Source: Roseibium algicola (GTDB lineage: Bacteria > Pseudomonadota > Alphaproteobacteria > Rhizobiales > Stappiaceae). From it: a stretch of DNA of 64,000 bases. Positions 1 to 7,645 of this stretch are shown here, one piece after another. A program made the position numbers and the translations under genes. Below the pieces are notes generated by a model that searched no databases, had not been told where the DNA came from, and saw nothing but the letters and a program-made list of their open reading frames with translations. The stretch covers positions 5,547,001-5,611,000 of the forward strand of contig NZ_CP019630.1 of the NCBI RefSeq assembly GCF_001999245.1, in the 5' to 3' direction. Numbering within the stretch: the stretch's first letter is position 1; every line of letters begins with the position of its first letter.

Positions 1-377
1 AACCTGTGTTCCTGACCAAACTCGTTTCGAATAGCAATGACTGGCTGTCCGTCCGCCAGGCGACCATTGCCGAAAACATTGCCAACGCAAATACGCCAGG
101 CTTCCGCTCCAAGGACCTGGAACCGTTCACAACCGTGATCAGCAAAACCCAGCTTGCCATGACCGCAACTCATGACGGCCATCTTGGTCAGACCATGGAA
201 GCCGCGCGCAAGTCCGATGTCGAAAAGGCGGATAGCTGGACGGTCACGCATTCCGGTAACTCCGTCAGCCTGGAACAGGAACTCATGAAGGCAGGAGAGG
301 TCGCGCGCGATCATTCGTTGAACGCCAGTATCGCGAAGTCCTTTCACCGCATGTACCTCTCCACAGTGAAATCCTAA
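1..377 (+). CDS. flgB: Flagellar basal-body proximal rod protein FlgB (5' partial)
   Basis: FlgB forms part of the proximal rod of the flagellar basal body. The N-terminal rod motif NIANANTPGF and the C-terminal helix ending in FHRMYLSTVKS are visible. A GTG at position 6 could be read as a start, but the codon before it is Pro. The reading Pro-Val-Phe-Leu matches the N-terminus usual in alphaproteobacterial FlgB (Met-Glu-Pro-Val-x-Leu), so the true start probably lies just outside the window. flgC follows after 12 nt in what looks like one operon through flgI. Confidence 0.93.
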   Translation, partial: PVFLTKLVSNSNDWLSVRQATIAENIANANTPGFRSKDLEPFTTVISKTQLAMTATHDGHLGQTMEAARKSDVEKADSWTVTHSGNSVSLEQELMKAGEVARDHSLNASIAKSFHRMYLSTVKS

Positions 378-389
378 AGGAAAACAATC

Positions 390-806
390 ATGTCTGATCC
401 GCTTTCCACAACCTTGCAGATTTCCGGCGCTGGTCTCAGAGCGCAGTCGGAGCGGTTGAGAGTTGTGTCCGAAAACCTCGCCAACGCCCGCTCTACCGGC
501 GAAGCAGCCGGCGATGATCCCTATCGGCGCAAGACCATCACGTTCGAAAGTGAATTCAACCGCGCCGTCCAGGCCAACCTGGTTTCCGTGAAGGACATCG
601 GCAAGGACAAAGCCGAGTTCGCGGTGGAATACGACCCCGGCCATCCGGCGGCAGACGAGAACGGCTACGTCAAGATGCCGAATGTCAACACGCTGCTTGA
701 ACTGGCCGATATGCGTGAAACCAACCGCTCTTACGAAGCCAATCTGAAAGTCATGACGCAGGCCCGCGAGATGGTCATGCGCAACATTGACCTGTTGAGG
801 AACTGA
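390..806 (+). CDS. flgC: Flagellar basal-body rod protein FlgC
   Basis: FlgC is a second proximal rod subunit, exported by the flagellar type III apparatus. The 138-residue product has the rod signature ENLANARSTG near residues 28-37, and a C-terminal helix beginning NRSYEANLKVM that packs into the rod core in this family. The start is an ATG preceded by AAAGGAAAA. The gene lies 12 nt after flgB and 2 nt before fliE, so translation is probably coupled. Confidence 0.96.
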   Translation: MSDPLSTTLQISGAGLRAQSERLRVVSENLANARSTGEAAGDDPYRRKTITFESEFNRAVQANLVSVKDIGKDKAEFAVEYDPGHPAADENGYVKMPNVNTLLELADMRETNRSYEANLKVMTQAREMVMRNIDLLRN

Positions 807-808
807 TC

Positions 809-1141
809 ATGATCAATGAAATCTCCGCGCTGACATCGTCGACCGACGGCGTCCTGAAAGCAGCCTCCACCACCAGGTACACGGCGAGTACGCCGGATCT
901 TGGCGGCACGGGCGCCGTGGGCGAATCCAGTTTCTCCGATGTGATGGCGAAAGTTTCGACCGATGCGATCGACAAGATCAAGCAAGGCGAAGCGGTATCG
1001 ATTGCAGGTGTCGACGGACAGGCGTCGGTACAGCAGGTGGTCGAGGCCGTAATGGCTGCTGAATCGACCCTCCAGACCGCAATTGCCATCCGCGACAAGG
1101 TCGTGAGCGCCTATCAGGAAATCAGCCGCATGTCGATCTGA
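809..1141 (+). CDS. fliE: Flagellar hook-basal body protein FliE
   Basis: FliE joins the MS ring to the rod and is needed to start rod export. The 110-residue product has a divergent N-terminus. Its FliE-type C-terminal helix runs VQQVVEAVMAAESTL then IAIRDKVVSAYQEISRM. The length is normal (about 105-115 residues). The ATG lies 2 nt after the flgC stop. The order flgB-flgC-fliE-flgG is the usual one in Rhizobiales and supports the call. Confidence 0.93.
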   Translation: MINEISALTSSTDGVLKAASTTRYTASTPDLGGTGAVGESSFSDVMAKVSTDAIDKIKQGEAVSIAGVDGQASVQQVVEAVMAAESTLQTAIAIRDKVVSAYQEISRMSI

Positions 1142-1189
1142 TCGAAGGCTTGGCCTCGATAAGCGATTGTAATTACCAGGAGAAAATCC

Positions 1190-1978
1190 ATGAAAGCCCT
1201 TGCTATCGCCGCGACCGGCATGAGCGCCCAGCAGACGAATGTCGAAGTGGTCGCCAACAACATCGCCAACATGAACACCACGTCCTTCAAACGTTCGCAG
1301 GCGGAATTCTCAGACCTGCTCTATCAGGCAGAGCGCCTGCAGGGCGTGCCGAACCGGGGTGGTGAAGATCCTGTACCGGAAGGTGCTCAGCTTGGTCTGG
1401 GCGTTCGTACCGCCGGGATCCGCAAACTCCATGCCCAAGGCTCGCTGACCAACACCGGCAACCAGTTCGATGTTGCGCTCGATGGGCGGGGATGGTTCGA
1501 AATTACCGGTCCTGATGACGAAACACTGTTTACCCGAGCCGGTTCGTTCAACAAGAATGCAGACGGCAGACTGGTGACCATTGACGGCTATGCCGTCGAA
1601 CCGGCGATCATCATTCCGCAAGAAACCATTGAAGTTGTCGTCAATGAATCGGGTCAGGTCTATGCCAAGGTCGATGGCGAGATGACGCCTCGTGAACTTG
1701 GACAGCTGACGCTTTCCAATTTTGCCAACGATGTCGGTCTGGAACCAGTGGGTGGCAACCTTTTCCGTGAAACCGAGGCGTCTGGCACGCCTGTTACCGG
1801 TGTTGCGGGTGATCCGGGTTTCGGCGTGGTTCGCCAGGGGTATCTGGAAAGCTCCAACGTTGATCCGGTAAAGGAAATCACTGCCTTGATCAGCGCTCAG
1901 CGCGGCTATGAAATGAACTCCAAGGTCATGAAAGCCGCCGACGAGATGGCCGGTACCGTCACCAACGGCATTCGCTAA
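1190..1978 (+). CDS. flgG: Flagellar distal rod protein FlgG
   Basis: FlgG builds the distal rod that crosses the periplasm. The 262-residue product has the usual length. Near residues 24-40 it carries [15 protein letters not shown], the FlgG-type rod motif followed by the FlgG-specific segment. Its C-terminus carries [16 protein letters not shown] and [12 protein letters not shown], which are diagnostic of FlgG/FlgE-like axial proteins. A strong ribosome site (CCAGGAGAAA) precedes the ATG. The gene lies 48 nt downstream of fliE and is followed by flgA. Confidence 0.97.
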   Translation: MKALAIAATGMSAQQTNVEVVANNIANMNTTSFKRSQAEFSDLLYQAERLQGVPNRGGEDPVPEGAQLGLGVRTAGIRKLHAQGSLTNTGNQFDVALDGRGWFEITGPDDETLFTRAGSFNKNADGRLVTIDGYAVEPAIIIPQETIEVVVNESGQVYAKVDGEMTPRELGQLTLSNFANDVGLEPVGGNLFRETEASGTPVTGVAGDPGFGVVRQGYLESSNVDPVKEITALISAQRGYEMNSKVMKAADEMAGTVTNGIR

Positions 1979-1991
1979 CAGGGAGAAGGTG

Positions 1992-2447
1992 ATGACGATC
2001 CGATCCCTTTTCCTGGTGCTGGTCATGATCTTCAGCACCGGGGCAGCGAAAGCAGCCGGAGGCATAGATCTGCCGGTTCCGCGCCAGACCATACCGGCTG
2101 GAACCGAAATCACTCACCAGGATCTGATCGAACGGTCGTTTCCAACGAGGACAGCGCAGCAATTCGCGGTGTCTACCAACAGGGGCCAACTGGTTGGCAT
2201 GGTTGCACGGCGTACGTTGCTTCCAGGACAGCCGGTACCGATCAATTCGGTCGAAAAGCCGGTCCTTGTTCGTCGTGGTGAGCCGGCGCGACTGGTTTTC
2301 CGTGAGCAGGGGCTGGTGATCATCATGCAGGTGGAAGCTCTTCAGAACGGCGGAGCCGGCAACTTCGTACGCGTACGCAATGTCGATAGCGGTCTGGTTG
2401 TTTCCGGGCGGGTTCAAGAAGACGGCACCATACGTGTGGAGAACTGA
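1992..2447 (+). CDS. flgA: Flagellar P-ring assembly chaperone FlgA
   Basis: FlgA is the periplasmic chaperone for P-ring assembly from FlgI. The product is 151 residues. Its first 20-24 residues form a Sec signal peptide (hydrophobic LFLVLVMIF, then AKA). An SAF-type domain follows, with PRQTIPAGTEI, the dipeptide-linked LLPGQPV and the closing VRVRNVDSG segment typical of FlgA. A GTG codon lies directly upstream at 1989, but it overlaps the GGAGAAGG ribosome site, so the ATG at 1992 is preferred. flgI starts 4 nt after the stop. Confidence 0.93.
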   Translation: MTIRSLFLVLVMIFSTGAAKAAGGIDLPVPRQTIPAGTEITHQDLIERSFPTRTAQQFAVSTNRGQLVGMVARRTLLPGQPVPINSVEKPVLVRRGEPARLVFREQGLVIIMQVEALQNGGAGNFVRVRNVDSGLVVSGRVQEDGTIRVEN

Positions 2448-2451
2448 TTTT

Positions 2452-3558
2452 ATGACCCGGTTACTCGTTTTTGTTCTGGCTGCACTGTTGGCCTTGCCGG
2501 TGTCGGCAATGTCCATGGTGCGGATCAAGGACATCGCCAGTCTGCAAGGGGTGCGCGACAACCAGCTTGTCGGCTATGGCCTCGTTATCGGTCTGAAAGG
2601 ATCCGGCGACACGTTGCGCAATTCCCCATTCACGGAGCAATCGCTGCAATCGATGCTCGACAGTCTGGGGGTGAACGTACGCGATGCGCGGCTGCGGACG
2701 CGTAACGTAGCAGCCGTTGTCGTGACCGCCGAAATGCCGTCTTTCATCGGTCAGGGATCGACGATCGACGTAAGTGTGTCCTCGCTTGGCGATGCGACGT
2801 CACTTGCCGGGGGTACTCTCATCGCTACCCCTTTGCTGGGAGCTGACGGGCAAATCTACGCGGTTGCGCAGGGCCCCGTTGCAGTATCAGGTTTCTCGGA
2901 GCTGGGGCAGGCGGAAAGCCTGACCCAGGGGATACCGACTGTCGGTCGGGTTCCAAACGGTGGTCTCATCGAAAGAGATTTGCCGGCTAAATTTTCGCAA
3001 ATACCTAACCTGGTTCTCGAACTTTCCAATCCGGATTTCCGCACCGCAGTGCGTATCGCCGATGCGATCAACCAGTTCACCAGGGAGCGATACGGCATCA
3101 AGGTGGCCAAGGAGCGCGACTATCGCACCGTGGTACTCACGCCTCCGCAAAACATCAGTGTCACGCGGTTCATCGCTGAAATCGAGGCTATTCGGGTGAC
3201 GCCTGACCAGATTGCGAAGGTCGTGATCGATGAGCGAACAGGGACTGTGGTCATAGGCAAGGATGTGCAGATTTCGACCGTTGCGATTACCCATGGCAAT
3301 CTGACGGTTCGTATATCGGAAGCACCCGAGGTTTCGCAGCCGTCGCCGTTTTCGCTGAATGGCCAGACAGTGGTTGTGCCACGAACATATGTCGATGCTC
3401 AGGAAAGCGGTGGTCAACTGGCTGTTGTCGGTGGAACGGACCTGCCCACGCTGGTACGAGGTCTCAACCGGATCGGTCTGCGACCAACTGGTATCATCGC
3501 CATCCTTCAGGCGATCAAGACAGCCGGCGCGCTGCAGGCGGAACTCGTGGTGCAATAA
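2452..3558 (+). CDS. flgI: Flagellar P-ring protein FlgI
   Basis: FlgI forms the P ring, the bushing of the rod in the peptidoglycan layer. The 368-residue length is usual. A Sec signal peptide (TRLLVFVLAALLALPVSA) precedes the hallmark RIKDIASLQGVRDNQLVGYG, then GLKGSGD and the conserved C-terminal GLRPTGIIAILQ. The reading frame is open 24 codons further upstream, but that extension lies inside flgA and would bury the signal peptide, so the ATG at 2452 is chosen. An intrinsic terminator follows about 95 nt downstream and appears to end this unit. Confidence 0.96.
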   Translation: MTRLLVFVLAALLALPVSAMSMVRIKDIASLQGVRDNQLVGYGLVIGLKGSGDTLRNSPFTEQSLQSMLDSLGVNVRDARLRTRNVAAVVVTAEMPSFIGQGSTIDVSVSSLGDATSLAGGTLIATPLLGADGQIYAVAQGPVAVSGFSELGQAESLTQGIPTVGRVPNGGLIERDLPAKFSQIPNLVLELSNPDFRTAVRIADAINQFTRERYGIKVAKERDYRTVVLTPPQNISVTRFIAEIEAIRVTPDQIAKVVIDERTGTVVIGKDVQISTVAITHGNLTVRISEAPEVSQPSPFSLNGQTVVVPRTYVDAQESGGQLAVVGGTDLPTLVRGLNRIGLRPTGIIAILQAIKTAGALQAELVVQ

Positions 3559-3653
3559 GTCAGACCTGGTCCTAACCCAACAGGGAAGCCAGCACTCATG
3601 TGGTCTGAACCCCTGAAGGGCGGGATGACGTCTCCTTCATGAGAGCAATTCTG

Positions 3654-3683
3654 AAACGCCGCTTTTTGAAGCGGCGTTTTTTT
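3654..3683 (+). terminator. Intrinsic terminator after flgI
   Basis: An 11-bp perfect stem (AAACGCCGCTT with AAGCGGCGTTT) closes on a 4-nt loop and runs into a T tract ending at 3683. It ends the flgB-flgI unit. The next flagellar promoter element starts 2 nt beyond it, so the motE unit is transcribed separately. Confidence 0.88.
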
Positions 3684-3684
3684 G

Positions 3685-3701
3685 CGACAGCCTCACGCAA
3701 G
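3685..3701 (+). promoter_or_regulatory. Flagellar 17-bp direct-repeat element, site 1 (before motE)
   Basis: The sequence CGACAG-CCTCA-CGCAAG consists of two 6-bp half-sites 11 bp apart. It fits the consensus CGNMAG-SYTCR-CGCAAG shared by seven flagellar units in this window. It lies 50 nt upstream of the motE start. About 10 nt downstream is GATTGT, a possible -10 element. The binding factor is not known; an OmpR-family regulator such as the FtcR-like protein at 35787 would fit the 11-bp period. Confidence 0.6.
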
Positions 3702-3751
3702 CTCGATCTCCGATTGTGCGGTCAAAGAGGTTCTGCACAAGGGAAGGCCTT

Positions 3752-4294
3752 ATGCCACGACATTTGGACCGCGGCCGCACATTCACGCTTCTGGTGCTTG
3801 CGGCAGTTTCGCTCACATTTGGCGGCCAGGCCATTGCCCAGGCGCCGCGTCAGAAGCCGCAGGCACGCGAAAGCGCGATTGCGCCCGTACCGCCACAGGA
3901 CAGCGAGCTCTATTGCAAGAACATCGCCGAAGCGGCTTCGGATGCGCGCATCAAGTGGCAGACCTGGAAACTGATCAGCCTGGAGGCAAGTCTCCGGGAC
4001 AGGATTGAAGAATTGCAGCGCAAAGAGCGCGAATTCGAAAAATGGGTCGAGCGGCGCGAAGACCTTCTCAACGAAGTCGAGGATCAGGTTGTCTCCATTA
4101 TCGGGCGCATGCGTCCGGAAGCAGCTGCGGCGCAGCTGCAGACGACCGACGAGGAAGCCGCTGTTGGCGTTCTCCTGAAACTGAAGGCCCGTGTTGCCAG
4201 CAGCATTCTCGATGAGATGGAGCCTTCCCGTGCTGCCCAGCTAACCCAATCGATGATGGGCCTGACCCATCCCGAAATACAACGGAGTTTCTGA
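3752..4294 (+). CDS. motE: MotE-like periplasmic motility chaperone
   Basis: In Sinorhizobium, MotE is a periplasmic chaperone specific for MotC and is encoded between flgI and flgH, the same position as here. The 180-residue product has a signal peptide ending near Ala-Gln-Ala (about residue 31) and a charged coiled coil at about residues 65-120. A C-terminal MgtE-N-like helical region contains KLKARVASSILDEMEP. The only cysteine is Cys55; a cysteine near this position is, as I recall, the disulfide-dimer residue of S. meliloti MotE. GGGAAGG sets the start. The stop overlaps the flgH ATG (TGATG). Confidence 0.82.
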   Translation: MPRHLDRGRTFTLLVLAAVSLTFGGQAIAQAPRQKPQARESAIAPVPPQDSELYCKNIAEAASDARIKWQTWKLISLEASLRDRIEELQRKEREFEKWVERREDLLNEVEDQVVSIIGRMRPEAAAAQLQTTDEEAAVGVLLKLKARVASSILDEMEPSRAAQLTQSMMGLTHPEIQRSF

Positions 4295-4998
4295 TGCGCG
4301 CTTTTGTGATCTCCCTAGGAGCTGCGATGCTGACCGGCTGTGCCGGGCAGCTGGAAGACGTTGGTCGCGCACCGGAGATGTCTCCGGTCGGGTACGGCCT
4401 TGCCGTTCAACAGCCGGCAGCTTATCCGCTGAGCACTTTCGGGCAGGGCACGGTCAAGGACTACAACTCCTTGTGGGCCAGCGGTCGCGACAATTTCTTT
4501 GCAGACCCGCGTGCGAAGAAGGTCGGTGATGTGCTGACAGTAACCATCCAGATCAATGACCGCGCGAACATGGACAACAGTTCGGATCGCCGCCGCACTT
4601 CCGATATCGGTTGGGGTGGCACCATGGATTACGACTGGGATGGCATCGGGCATGGTGGCAGCGGCAATCTTGGCGTTGATTCCGGCTCCGGTTCCGCGGG
4701 TTCCGGCTCTATCGATCGGTCGGAAGAAATCCAGCTGTCCGTTGCCGCCGTCGTCACGGACCGGCTGCCGAATGGCAACCTGGTGATCTCCGGCTCGCAG
4801 GAAATGCGCGTCAACTTCGAGATGCGCATCCTGCAAATCGCCGGGATCGTACGTCCGCGGGACATTCAGGCCAACAACACCATTCCTTACGACAAGATTG
4901 CCGAAGCGCGGGTCTCCTATGGTGGCCGCGGCAGGATCACCGAGGTTCAGCAACCGGCCTGGGGGCAGCAGATCTACGACATCGTGACGCCCTTCTGA
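4294..4998 (+). CDS. flgH: Flagellar L-ring lipoprotein FlgH
   Basis: FlgH forms the outer-membrane L ring. The 234-residue product opens with a lipoprotein signal ending in the lipobox LTGC, so it is predicted to be acylated. The family core follows: DPRAKKVGDVLTV with the nearby QINDRANMDN, then NGNLVISGSQEMRVN and the C-terminal ARVSYGGRGRITEVQQP. A Gly/Ser-rich spacer (GSGSAGSGS) at about residues 126-140 is a low-complexity variation of this lineage. The start overlaps the motE stop by 1 nt. Confidence 0.95.
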   Translation: MRAFVISLGAAMLTGCAGQLEDVGRAPEMSPVGYGLAVQQPAAYPLSTFGQGTVKDYNSLWASGRDNFFADPRAKKVGDVLTVTIQINDRANMDNSSDRRRTSDIGWGGTMDYDWDGIGHGGSGNLGVDSGSGSAGSGSIDRSEEIQLSVAAVVTDRLPNGNLVISGSQEMRVNFEMRILQIAGIVRPRDIQANNTIPYDKIAEARVSYGGRGRITEVQQPAWGQQIYDIVTPF

Positions 4999-5028
4999 GC
5001 CCTTCCTGAAAGTACCGGAAAGACCCAA

Positions 5029-5529
5029 ATGCCTAATATCATTGAAGTTCCTTTTGAGGGTGCGCGGGAAAATCAGCGCAGCTCCGGTTTCGTCGCGGCG
5101 TTGGTGCTCCTGACGCTGATTGGCGGTGGCGCTGGAGCGGGCCTTGCAAAATATGTTGCGGACTATACGGAAGAGGAAGTTCATGGCCGGCTTCGCCAGC
5201 AACAGAGCTTTACCGAAACGCTGCCGTTTTCGCCTTCGACACGCCTGCAGACGCTTGAACCGCTCGTGACAAATCTGGCATCGCCGCAAGACGCCTGGAT
5301 CAGGTTGCAGGCGTCAATTCTTCTGGAAGACGATCCGGACGGTGATGTCGGTGTGCTCAAGAAAAAGGTCGAGGACGATTTTCTAGGCTACATGCGCACG
5401 CTTACGCTCTCTCATCTGGAAGGGGGGATCGGTTTGCAGCATCTTCGCGAAGATCTCACCGAGCGCGCTCAGACACGCACCAAAGGTCAGGTGAACGAAG
5501 TCATTCTGGAATCGGTGGTTATTCAATGA
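5029..5529 (+). CDS. fliL: Flagellar basal-body-associated protein FliL
   Basis: FliL is a single-pass inner-membrane protein that surrounds stator units at the motor. The 166-residue product has a short cytoplasmic N-terminus, a membrane segment at about residues 21-43 (FVAALVLLTLIGGGAGAGLA) and a periplasmic FliL domain. That domain ends in REDLTERAQTRTKGQVNEVILESVVIQ, a recognisable FliL C-terminus. The stop overlaps fliP by 4 nt (ATGA). The order flgH-fliL-fliP matches rhizobial clusters. Confidence 0.9.
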   Translation: MPNIIEVPFEGARENQRSSGFVAALVLLTLIGGGAGAGLAKYVADYTEEEVHGRLRQQQSFTETLPFSPSTRLQTLEPLVTNLASPQDAWIRLQASILLEDDPDGDVGVLKKKVEDDFLGYMRTLTLSHLEGGIGLQHLREDLTERAQTRTKGQVNEVILESVVIQ

Positions 5530-6269
5530 GCCGTCTTCTTGTTGCCGGCCTTGTACTGGTCGCGATGACGGGGGCTGCGGCTGCCCAGGTGCCGGATCTT
5601 TCTGCGTTGCTACCTGCAGGAGAGGGCAGTGCCAGCGGCCGCATCATCCAGATGATTGCACTCTTGACGGTGCTTTCTCTGGCTCCGGGCATCCTGATCA
5701 TGGTGACGAGCTTCACCCGTTTCGTGATCGCTTTCTCGTTCCTGAGGTCCGGTATAGGTCTTCAAACAACACCGGGTAACCTGATCCTCATTTCGCTGGC
5801 CCTCTTCATGACTTTTTACGTCATGGCTCCAACTTTCGACAAAGCCTGGGAGCAGGGTGTTCAGCCTCTGATGAACAACGAGATCTCCGAGGAAGAGGCC
5901 TATGTGCGGATCACAACGCCCTTCCGGGACTTCATGCTCAGCCAGGTGCGCGAAGAAGATCTCGTTCTCTTTGATGATCTTGCGGCCGGCCGCGTGACAG
6001 AAAACGAAGCGGCCTCTGCAGAGGAAGTTGAACTGCGTGTCTTGATCCCGGCTTTCATGATTTCCGAGTTGCGCCGGGGTTTCGAAATCGGATTTTTGAT
6101 CGCGTTGCCTTTTCTCGTGATCGATATGATCGTCGCAACGATCACCATGTCCATGGGTATGATGATGTTGCCACCAACAATCATATCGTTGCCTTTCAAG
6201 GCGTTGTTCTTTGTTTTGATCGACGGATGGAACCTTCTGGTCGGTAGTCTTGTGCGATCATTCTTGTAA
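5526..6269 (+). CDS. fliP: Flagellar type III export gate protein FliP
   Basis: FliP is the core subunit of the FliPQR export gate. The 247-residue product has a cleavable signal peptide (to about residue 20) and then the family signature PGILIMVTSFTRFVIAFSFLR. Further hallmarks are QTTPGNLILISLALFMTFYVM and the C-terminal GMMMLPPTIISLPFKALFFVLIDGWNLL. Length and motifs are complete. No fliO precedes it, as is common in alphaproteobacteria. An intrinsic terminator follows 28 nt after the stop. Confidence 0.97.
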   Translation: MSRLLVAGLVLVAMTGAAAAQVPDLSALLPAGEGSASGRIIQMIALLTVLSLAPGILIMVTSFTRFVIAFSFLRSGIGLQTTPGNLILISLALFMTFYVMAPTFDKAWEQGVQPLMNNEISEEEAYVRITTPFRDFMLSQVREEDLVLFDDLAAGRVTENEAASAEEVELRVLIPAFMISELRRGFEIGFLIALPFLVIDMIVATITMSMGMMMLPPTIISLPFKALFFVLIDGWNLLVGSLVRSFL

Positions 6270-6296
6270 CCGACGGAGGCGTCGGGGCGCAAAAGG

Positions 6297-6322
6297 GCGG
6301 GGCCGAAAGGCTCCGCTTTTTT
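6297..6322 (+). terminator. Intrinsic terminator after fliP
   Basis: An 8-bp GC-rich stem (GCGGGGCC with GGCTCCGC, one G-T wobble) closes on a GAAA tetraloop and is followed by six Ts. It ends the motE-flgH-fliL-fliP unit and insulates the flagellin gene. Confidence 0.85.
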
Positions 6323-6412
6323 GTTTTGGCGATAAGATCGCGCGCGACTATATCTTTTGGTCCAAGATTAGGCCTTGGAGAAATTCGAAAAAGATCAAAT
6401 TGCCCGTATCGA

Positions 6413-6429
6413 CGTAAGCTTCACGCAAG
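6413..6429 (+). promoter_or_regulatory. Flagellar 17-bp direct-repeat element, site 2 (before flagellin)
   Basis: The sequence CGTAAG-CTTCA-CGCAAG shows both half-sites well conserved at 11-bp spacing. Its distance to the flagellin start (146 nt) is longer than at the other sites (mostly 48-60 nt). This agrees with a long structured leader: the leader hairpin starts 23 nt beyond the element, about where transcription would begin. Confidence 0.62.
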
Positions 6430-6451
6430 ATTGAGCCGCTAGGGTCATTTT

Positions 6452-6511
6452 CACAGCAGGTTGAACCCCAAACTACCCACGGTTCAAAAGCATGACGCTG
6501 CTCCTGCTGTG
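6452..6511 (+). promoter_or_regulatory. Long bulged stem-loop in the flagellin 5' leader
   Basis: CACAGCAGGTTGAACC (6452-6467) can pair with GGTTCAA (6481-6487) and then, after a 15-nt bulge, with CCTGCTGTG (6503-6511). This gives 16 paired positions around a 13-nt loop. The structure ends 64 nt before the flagellin ATG. In Caulobacter, FlbT acts on the 5' leader of a flagellin mRNA, and flbT is present at 18890. A role for this stem as the FlbT target is inference. Confidence 0.55.
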
Positions 6512-6575
6512 CCGGTGCAAACCCGGCATGTCCCAATCCAATCCAGTACACACTGACACATTGAAGGGACATATC

Positions 6576-7478
6576 ATGTCTAGCTTGATGACGAACGCTT
6601 CCGCAATGACCGCTCTGCAGACTCTGCGGAACACCAGCGCCAACCTGGCAGAGACGCAGAACCGCATCTCCACCGGTTATCGCGTTGCCGGCGCGGAAGA
6701 CAACGCTGCCTACTGGTCCATCGCAACCACCATGCGTTCTGACAACATGGCTCTTAGCGCCGTTGAAGACTCTCTGGGTCTGGGTGCTGCGACCGTCGAC
6801 GTCATGTACACTGCTATGGACAGCACTGTTGATGTCATGAACGAAATCAAAGCCAAGCTTGTTGCTGCCCGTACTCCGGGTGTCGACCGCGGCAAGATCC
6901 AGTCCGACATCAACGAACTGCAGAACCAGCTTAAGTCGACTGCCGAATCCGCTGTTTTCAACGGTGAAAACTGGCTGTCTTCCGACGTGACCACCGTTAC
7001 ATCGAAAGAAATCGTCAGCTCCTTCACCCGCGTCGGTGGTGCGGTTTCCGTTCTGACGACCACGGTTGATATCACCGCTACCCAGCTCTATGACACCACT
7101 GGTGGTGGTACCGGTATCCTCGATCGTGCTCTGACGAACGGTAACGTTGTCGACACCATCGACATCTCCGCTCTGACGGACAGCGCTGCCGACCTGACCA
7201 CTCTGGAAGGCATGATCTCGGATGTCGACGAAGCTCTGGGCCTCATCACAGACTCCGCAACCCTGCTCGGTTCCACCAAGAAGCGCGTTGATCTGCAGAA
7301 GGACTTCGTGTCCGCTCTGATCGACTCGATCGACCGTGGTGTCGGCCAGCTCGTGGATGCTGACATGAACAAAGAATCGACCCGCCTCCAGGCTCTGCAG
7401 ACTCAGCAGCAGCTCGGTATCCAGGCTCTGTCGATCGCCAACCAGGGTTCGCAGAACATTCTGTCCCTGTTCCGTTAA
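6576..7478 (+). CDS. fla: Flagellin (filament subunit)
   Basis: This is the main structural protein of the filament. The 300-residue product is short, with conserved ends and a reduced central domain. The N-terminal D0/D1 region reads MTNASAMTALQTLRN, then QNRISTGYRVAGAEDNAAYW. The C-terminal D0 region reads STRLQALQTQQQLGIQAL and ends NQGSQNILSLF with a terminal Arg. The frame is open further upstream, but AAGGGA before the ATG at 6576 and the family N-terminus set the start. It is a monocistronic unit with its own promoter element, structured leader and terminator, consistent with high and separately controlled expression. Whether it is the only flagellin cannot be seen here. Confidence 0.97.
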   Translation: MSSLMTNASAMTALQTLRNTSANLAETQNRISTGYRVAGAEDNAAYWSIATTMRSDNMALSAVEDSLGLGAATVDVMYTAMDSTVDVMNEIKAKLVAARTPGVDRGKIQSDINELQNQLKSTAESAVFNGENWLSSDVTTVTSKEIVSSFTRVGGAVSVLTTTVDITATQLYDTTGGGTGILDRALTNGNVVDTIDISALTDSAADLTTLEGMISDVDEALGLITDSATLLGSTKKRVDLQKDFVSALIDSIDRGVGQLVDADMNKESTRLQALQTQQQLGIQALSIANQGSQNILSLFR

Positions 7479-7516
7479 TCCAACCAGTTTATCTGACCGG
7501 ATTTCCAGGCAAGAGG

Positions 7517-7544
7517 ACCGCGCCCTTCGGGGCGCGGTTTTTTT
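7517..7544 (+). terminator. Intrinsic terminator after flagellin gene
   Basis: A 9-bp perfect stem (ACCGCGCCC with GGGCGCGGT) closes on the stable tetraloop TTCG and is followed by a run of Ts. It is a strong terminator 39 nt after the flagellin stop. Confidence 0.93.
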
Positions 7545-7574
7545 GTGTCCAGAATTTCCGTCTTCAGGCCCGGG

Positions 7575-7591
7575 TGACAGGCTCGCGCAAG
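7575..7591 (+). promoter_or_regulatory. Flagellar 17-bp direct-repeat element, site 3 (before fliF)
   Basis: The sequence TGACAG-GCTCG-CGCAAG lies 54 nt upstream of the fliF start. GATAGT lies 10 nt downstream and could be a -10 element. In Brucella the fliF promoter is the known FtcR target, which makes this the most informative of the seven sites for assigning the regulator. Confidence 0.62.
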
Positions 7592-7645
7592 GTCCAGTTC
7601 CGATAGTGGTTCAAACAGAACGTTACGTGCATGAAGGGGTTATGC

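Noticed and set aside
2380..2451. Longer FlgI with a start at 2380
   Set aside because: The extra 24 codons lie inside flgA and would place the signal peptide internally. The ATG at 2452 follows GGAGAA and gives the family N-terminus.
7601..7609. Sigma-28-like -10 boxes (CCGATAGT before fliF, CCGATTGT before motE)
   Set aside because: They resemble the enteric GCCGATAA box, but the other five units lack them and no -35 match or fliA gene is present. The shared direct repeat explains the similarity better.
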